A stretch of 10,446 bases of DNA from DAOTUB01 sp034437455 (GTDB taxonomy: Bacteria > Chloroflexota > Anaerolineae > B4-G1), in NCBI GenBank assembly GCA_034437455.1, contig DAOTUB010000386.1, positions 1 to 10,446 on the forward strand, read 5' to 3'. The number at the start of each line of letters is the position of its first letter. The first letter of the stretch is position 1. The translations under genes were made by a program, and so were the position numbers. Below are positions 7,206-10,446 of the stretch, piece after piece. The notes below the pieces were generated by a model. That model had not been told where the DNA came from, did no database searches, and was given only the letters and a program-made list of their open reading frames with translations.

Positions 7206-8636
7206 CTACCAATTGTTGACTCGGCGCATGAGGTGGGCGAGCCACCGCACCACACGACCAGATGTACCGCTCAGCAAACGGTCGATGCGGATGGCAGCCG
7301 CTGCTTGCTGTCCGGCTATTGAGTAGGAAGGATAGACGTGGATGGCATCGGAAAGGTCGCCGACTTTGATCCTCTGATGCAGTGCCACGATCCACTCGTG
7401 GATCATTTCCCCCGCCCGCGCTGCGACGATGGTTGCGCCGAGCAGAGCCCCATCTTTTTTGTGAACCAGCTTGATAAAACCGGCCGTGCTTCTATCGGTC
7501 CGCGCCCGGTCGACGCGGGTCATCGGCCAGTCGCAGGTCATAATCGCATCTCCGAACCTGTCCCGTGCTTCTAACTCTGTCAATCCAATGTGAGCCACCT
7601 CTGGATCGGTAAAAGTGGTCCAGGGCACCTGATCGGTCACCGCCTTGGATGCCCCTGGCAGCAGAGCATTTCGCGCGGCCAGTGTCGCTTGCCAACCGGC
7701 ATAGTGAGTGAACTGCGGGCCGCCCGTGCAGTCGCCAGCGGCATAGATGTGCCGCTGGCTGGTGCGCAGATTGTCATCCGTCTGGATGCCCTGCTCATCA
7801 TAGAGGACCCCCGCCTTTTCTAGATCGAGGCCGTCCATGACCGGCCTGCGCCCCGCGGCGATCAGCAACGTATCGCCCACCCATTCATCGCCGCCCGTGC
7901 CTACATGGATGCTTTTATTGTTCTGCCGGGCACGCTCGATCCGGGTATTATATCGCACCTGAATGCCTTCCGCATCAAACACCTCGCCGAGGACGCGCGA
8001 TGCCTGCAGATCGTCGCGAGGCAGCAGCCGATCACGGCTGGTCAGCAGTGTGACCTCTGCCCCCAGCCGCCGAAAGGCTTGGGCCATCTCGCAACCGACC
8101 GGCCCACCGCCCACAATGAGCAGGTGATGGGGCAAGATCTCCAGGCTCCAGATGCTCTCGTATGTCTGATACTTGACTTTGTCCAACCCGGTGATGGGCG
8201 GAATAAAGGGACGGGCGCCGGTTGCGATCAGGAAGCGGCGAGCGGTCAAGATTGTATCGCCAGCGACGACGGTGTGCGAATCGATAAAACGCGCCTCGCT
8301 CAACACAACCTCGATTCCGTTTGCGCGCAGCGCCTCGGGCGATTCCTCTTTGGCGATCTCGTCGATGACGTCTCGCACGTGGGCCAGCACCGCTTTCAGG
8401 TCCACCACTGGATGAACAGCGGACAGGCCATATCGGCCAGCGGTGCGTATCTCGTGAGCTACCTTGGCCGTTTTGAGCAGCGTCTTGCTAGGCACACACC
8501 CGCTCCATGTGCAATCGCCGCCGATGCGGTTCTTTTCTACCAGGGCGACACGCACTCCCAGTTGAGCGGCAAAAGCTGCGGCGGATAACCCGCCCGAGCC
8601 AGCGCCGATGACCAGCAAGTCATAGGGATCACTCAT
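7206..8636 (-). CDS. Mercuric-reductase-like FAD-dependent dithiol/disulfide oxidoreductase
   Basis: The 476-residue protein has the full class I flavoprotein disulfide reductase layout: FAD motif IGAGSGG (10-16), redox pair Cys42/Cys47 in GGDCTWSGCVPSK, NAD(P) motif IVGGGPVGCEMAQ (174-186), YAAGDCTGG (298-306) and a C-terminal dimerisation domain from about 330. Near the end the usual His-Pro base is replaced by Tyr-Pro (HVYPSYS, Tyr435), as in MerA-type enzymes. It has no N-terminal heavy-metal domain and no C-terminal Cys-Cys pair (it ends MRRVNNW), so true Hg(II) reduction is doubtful; relatives are often annotated mercuric reductase by fold only. I chose the ATG at 8636, preceded by GGGGA; a GTG at 8657 would add seven residues. 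It lies 87 bases after the selenoprotein gene on the same strand and could act on it as an NAD(P)H-linked reductant. Confidence 0.92.
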   Translation of the reverse strand: MSDPYDLLVIGAGSGGLSAAAFAAQLGVRVALVEKNRIGGDCTWSGCVPSKTLLKTAKVAHEIRTAGRYGLSAVHPVVDLKAVLAHVRDVIDEIAKEESPEALRANGIEVVLSEARFIDSHTVVAGDTILTARRFLIATGARPFIPPITGLDKVKYQTYESIWSLEILPHHLLIVGGGPVGCEMAQAFRRLGAEVTLLTSRDRLLPRDDLQASRVLGEVFDAEGIQVRYNTRIERARQNNKSIHVGTGGDEWVGDTLLIAAGRRPVMDGLDLEKAGVLYDEQGIQTDDNLRTSQRHIYAAGDCTGGPQFTHYAGWQATLAARNALLPGASKAVTDQVPWTTFTDPEVAHIGLTELEARDRFGDAIMTCDWPMTRVDRARTDRSTAGFIKLVHKKDGALLGATIVAARAGEMIHEWIVALHQRIKVGDLSDAIHVYPSYSIAGQQAAAAIRIDRLLSGTSGRVVRWLAHLMRRVNNW

Positions 8637-8659
8637 GTTTTCTATTCCCCGGTTCACTC

Positions 8660-8713
8660 AAAATAGTCAATAGTTTCTCCACGCTGAACGTGATCAATAC
8701 AACCTCCACGCTC
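8660..8713 (-). repeat. Two adjacent 27-base repeats inside a short overlapping reading frame
   Basis: Between the selenoprotein and the disulfide reductase, two 27-base units lie head to tail (8687-8713 and 8660-8686), 18 of 27 bases identical, both starting AGCGTGGAG after one base. On the minus strand they fall in frame in a 31-codon ORF (GTG 8749 to TGA 8654-8656) and read ERGGCIDHV and QRGETIDYF. The ORF starts inside the 3' end of the selenoprotein gene in another frame and ends 17 bases before the reductase ATG. It may be a small peptide, a coding remnant or a regulatory repeat; I do not recognise it. Confidence 0.35.
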
Positions 8714-8723
8714 AAATAAAGCC

Positions 8724-9710
8724 TCAGCCACGCGCACCTCGCCCGGCACGATATGCGTCTGGCAGTTCTACAAAGGTTCCCGGTTGCTTTGCCTCTTTGA
8801 GCAATTCCAACGCGGCGACGACCGCCGCGCATTGCCTATCACGATCACCGGGCGCCCCTAGTGTTCTTCCCATGAGATATGGTGTGACCAGCACGCGGGG
8901 AGGGGTCATTGCCTCCAGGCTTGGGCGGAAGGCTCGGATTCCGGCAATAACTGTAGCAATGCCGCCTTCTTCTAACAGTCTTGCTACGTGTCCCACGGAC
9001 ACGTGACACATCGGTCAAACCGGTATTAGCAGCGCCGCATCGATTTGTTTTTCTTGGAGCAGCCTGACCCACTGCGGCCCTGATTCTTTCAGCAGCCTTT
9101 TCTGCGAGCAAGCTCCCATAAAGGAATATGCCTCTCGGGCCAACTCGCCAATGTGCCCTTTTTTCTCTAGCTCCAGTAGGATCTCGTGAGGAAACACTAC
9201 GTTCGGATCGGCTTGGGCCCCTCGGACGTCATAGCCTCCGTGCCGGACCCTCAATTTCTCTCTTGGAGTGCCAACCGGAATCCGCGAGAGGCTTAGCTCT
9301 GACTTGATGAACTGGAGTATTCTATTTACTGCCTCCTCTTGGGTCATATTCTTGACCCCGAAAGGTTCAGGATCATCTCCCTCAACAAAGTGTCCGCTGG
9401 AGGACATGAGCGCCAAGCGGGACTCGGACAGTGGCTTCTGCAGCGGCGTGAACGGACCTTTGTCATACGCCCATTTGTTGCTCTCTCCGGCGTAGGCCTG
9501 GAGCTGCCACTCGTAGACGTGCTCCACGATGCGGTCGAATTGACCATCGTCGAACGCATCTCCTAATTTCCACAGCAGGTCTTGAAGAAACTTGCCAGCA
9601 TCTTGATCGGACAGGCTAGCAAGAAACTTGAACCCCAGATCATTCCGTGAACCATACGCAAAAGAGTTCTTGAACTCTTTGAAAGTCTCTTGCTTGGTGT
9701 TATCAGGCAT
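8724..9710 (-). CDS. Selenoprotein B-like protein of the glycine/betaine/sarcosine/D-proline reductase family, UGA read as Sec232
   Basis: The frame runs from ATG 9710 to TGA 9015-9017 and continues in the same frame to TGA 8724-8726, giving 328 residues with selenocysteine at 232. Family blocks are visible on both sides: TPLQKPLSESRLAL (88-101), RHGGYDVRGAQADPNVVFP (156-174), ELAREAYSFMGAC (199-211) and AALLIPV (225-231) before the UGA, then PMCHVSVGHVARLLEEGG, RPPRxL-like TPPRVLVTPYLMG and PGTFVELP after it. The redox site is therefore U-P-M-C (Sec232, Cys235), as in cysteine or Sec homologues. The GRDB fold catalyses reductive cleavage with selenocysteine, but this short, stand-alone form lacks the partner subunits of glycine reductase in this window, so its substrate is unknown. 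The start has AAAGAGAG upstream, and it overlaps the DUF427 frame by eight bases. The C-terminus (DAYRAGRGARG) departs from the usual ending and may be altered. Confidence 0.9.
8982..9008 (-). promoter_or_regulatory. Bacterial SECIS element directing Sec at UGA 9015-9017
   Basis: Immediately after the UGA on the minus-strand message, ACGUGUCC (9004-8997) pairs perfectly with GGACACGU (8993-8986) across a GUG loop (8994-8996). One mismatch then three further pairs (U-G, G-C, U-A) extend the stem to 8982-9008. The loop begins 18 bases after the UGA, inside the roughly 16-37 base range described for bacterial SECIS elements, and starts with G as that consensus expects. The stem lies within coding sequence, as in other bacterial selenoprotein genes, and would bind SelB. 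Confidence 0.82.
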
Positions 9711-9846
9711 AATGGAATCTCTCTTTATAAAATGAGTCGGGCGGAAAATAGTAGTTGCTCTCCACGACGATGGTTTTGTCACTTTCGGCCAAGATGGCCC
9801 CGTTCCAGATTGTTTTCAGTGTGCTCTCTTTTGCTGTGCGTGTCAT
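9703..9846 (-). pseudogene. Truncated DUF427 (NTP_transf_9-like) protein, N-terminal half only
   Basis: A 47-residue reading frame from ATG 9846 to TGA 9703-9705 carries the N-terminal block of DUF427: KTIWNGAILAESDKTIVVE followed by NYYFPPDSFYKERF. Full DUF427 proteins are about 90 residues and continue with a CPWKG motif and an AWYYPxP motif; neither is found in any frame downstream, because the selenoprotein gene begins at once. A ribosome site AGGAG (9857-9861) stands 10 bases from this ATG. The frame overlaps the selenoprotein start by eight bases, so its translation could feed that gene. It is either a decayed gene or a kept leader-like short form. The family's function is unknown. Confidence 0.75.
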
Positions 9847-9850
9847 TCAT

Positions 9851-10155
9851 GATTCACTCCTTTTTCGGGCTCTATACTCTAGATGCAACGTTCACTTGGT
9901 TTCTTACCTCTGCATCCCAGATACGCGCCAGGCCGGCAATACTTTCACGCGCTAGGCCTGGACGATGGCGCCGCGCGGGGTGAATGACGGACCCCCCAAG
10001 ATTTCGCTGATACTGCCCACCTTTTGCCAGGTCTCAATCCTAATCTGCGAACTCTCTCCTCTCAAGTGTACCCTCTCCCCCCCACGCTGTCAAACATCGC
10101 TTGCGCCAATGGTTCAGCCCGCGCTCAATCCCTTGGCTATTCTCCAAAAAGATAG
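9851..10155. other. Divergent intergenic stretch without an intact gene
   Basis: About 300 bases separate the minus-strand DUF427/selenoprotein unit from the plus-strand regulator. The left end carries the AGGAG ribosome site and a TATAGA (9871-9876, minus strand) that could be a -10 box but has no matching -35. A GC-rich inverted repeat sits at 9928-9961. On the plus strand, a frame near 9995-10043 reads PPKISLILPTFCQVSI, which faintly resembles the first strands of SARP/BTAD regulators (a form like LSLTLLGTFQVSL), suggesting a decayed 5' end of the regulator; the bases from 10045 to 10155 show nothing recognisable. Confidence 0.5.
9928..9961. repeat. Inverted repeat CCAGGCC / GGCCTGG in the divergent spacer
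   Basis: Perfect 7-bp arms at 9928-9934 and 9955-9961 flank a 20-base interval. Its place between divergent units would suit a regulator site or a hairpin, but arms of this GC content can arise by chance, and no promoter boxes were found beside it. Confidence 0.3.
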
Positions 10156-10446
10156 CGCCGGATTTGGCAGAGGGTGCGCGAGGCGTTACGCGCCCTTTTC
10201 TGGCCGGACAAGCCCCCCCTTGCAGCGGCTAATAACCTACGCCAGGCTCTCTGGCGCCTGCGTCAAGTGCTCCCTCCTGAGATACTGCACTTGCAAGGTG
10301 ATTGGGTCGGACTGGACCCAGCCTCGCGACTGTGGGTGGACGCCCTGGCTTTTAAAGCCGCGCTCGATGCGGATGACCTAGATGCCGCTCTGGAGCTCTA
10401 TGCCGGCCCACTGCTGCCCGACGCCTACGATGAGTGGGTGCAATTG
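10156..10446 (+). pseudogene. BTAD/SARP-type transcriptional activator, fragment (5' part decayed, 3' end outside window)
   Basis: The frame open from 10156 to the window edge gives REALRALFWPDKPP followed by AAANNLRQALWRLRQVLP, the end of the OmpR-like winged-helix domain of SARP/BTAD regulators. The next segment (DALAFKAALDADDLDAALEL and LYAGPLLPDAYDEW) is the start of the bacterial transcriptional activation domain. A TAG at 10153-10155 closes the frame upstream, although this family normally has about 60 more residues before this point (first strands and the LLAYLA helix). The only in-frame candidate start, GTG 10174, would cut the DNA-binding domain and has no spaced ribosome site. A one-base slip near 10171-10174 could join it to the frame upstream that reads NPLAILQKDSAGFGR, a weak match. 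It is therefore probably a broken gene, though a sequencing error is possible. Large Chloroflexota-type regulators with ATPase and TPR domains share this start. Confidence 0.65.

Noticed and set aside
7905..8588. 227-codon plus-strand open frame opposite the disulfide reductase
   Set aside because: It lies wholly antisense to a gene with complete catalytic motifs and has no family resemblance or ribosome site.
9015..9017. TGA as a genuine stop or simple nonsense mutation of the selenoprotein-like gene
   Set aside because: Coding similarity continues in the same frame, the codon is exactly TGA at the family's Sec/Cys site, and a SECIS-like stem follows at the right distance. No frameshift or deletion accompanies it.
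9965..10381. 138-codon plus-strand open frame as an intact gene
   Set aside because: Its protein is rich in Cys, Pro and Ser without family features, and over 10156-10381 the clear BTAD homology is in another frame; at most its first part is a remnant.

Overview
The window reads as a stretch of chromosome from a GC-rich, probably anaerobic or facultative bacterium. Chloroflexota (Anaerolineae-like) is my best guess, an inference from style: a truncated BTAD-type regulator, a DppB-type permease of the form common there, and a selenoprotein-B-like gene beside GT-A/GT2 transferases. No rRNA, tRNA, CRISPR array or transposase was seen. Almost every gene is on the minus strand. The exceptions are a histidine kinase entering at the left edge and a regulator leaving at the right edge, both on the plus strand.

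Layout from right to left (minus-strand transcription order). At 9703-9846 a short, truncated DUF427 gene overlaps the start of a glycine/betaine/sarcosine/D-proline reductase selenoprotein-B-like gene (8724-9710). That gene is split by an in-frame TGA at 9015-9017, which I read as selenocysteine: homology continues across it in the same frame, it sits in a U-P-M-C motif, and a perfect 8-bp stem with a 3-nt loop lies at bacterial SECIS distance. A mercuric-reductase-like flavoprotein disulfide reductase follows (7206-8636). After a candidate promoter at 7146-7175 comes a tight four-gene set: an APH/choline-kinase-fold phosphotransferase with an altered catalytic loop (6098-7126), a nucleoside hydrolase (5225-6094), and two glycosyltransferases of the pair named rSAM/selenodomain-associated (arsenosugar) transferases 2 and 1 (4530-5225, 3916-4533). 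Together these suggest handling of a nucleoside- or sugar-linked metabolite, possibly arsenic- or selenium-containing, but the radical SAM and methyltransferase enzymes of the known arsenosugar route are not in the window.

Next is a two-gene redox module with a 4-nt overlap: a GlpC/HdrD-type iron-sulfur protein with two CCG domains (2668-3801) and an FAD/NAD(P)-dependent oxidoreductase (1421-2671). The left end holds a decayed DppB-type permease pseudogene (481-1278), whose remains overlap the 3' end of the histidine kinase (1-509) on the opposite strand.

The main result is the recoded selenoprotein, which an ordinary gene caller would split into two truncated ORFs. Other points of interest are the decayed permease and regulator, a lost iron-sulfur cysteine, the altered kinase loop, and a 9-codon tandem repeat in an overlapping frame between the selenoprotein and the disulfide reductase.
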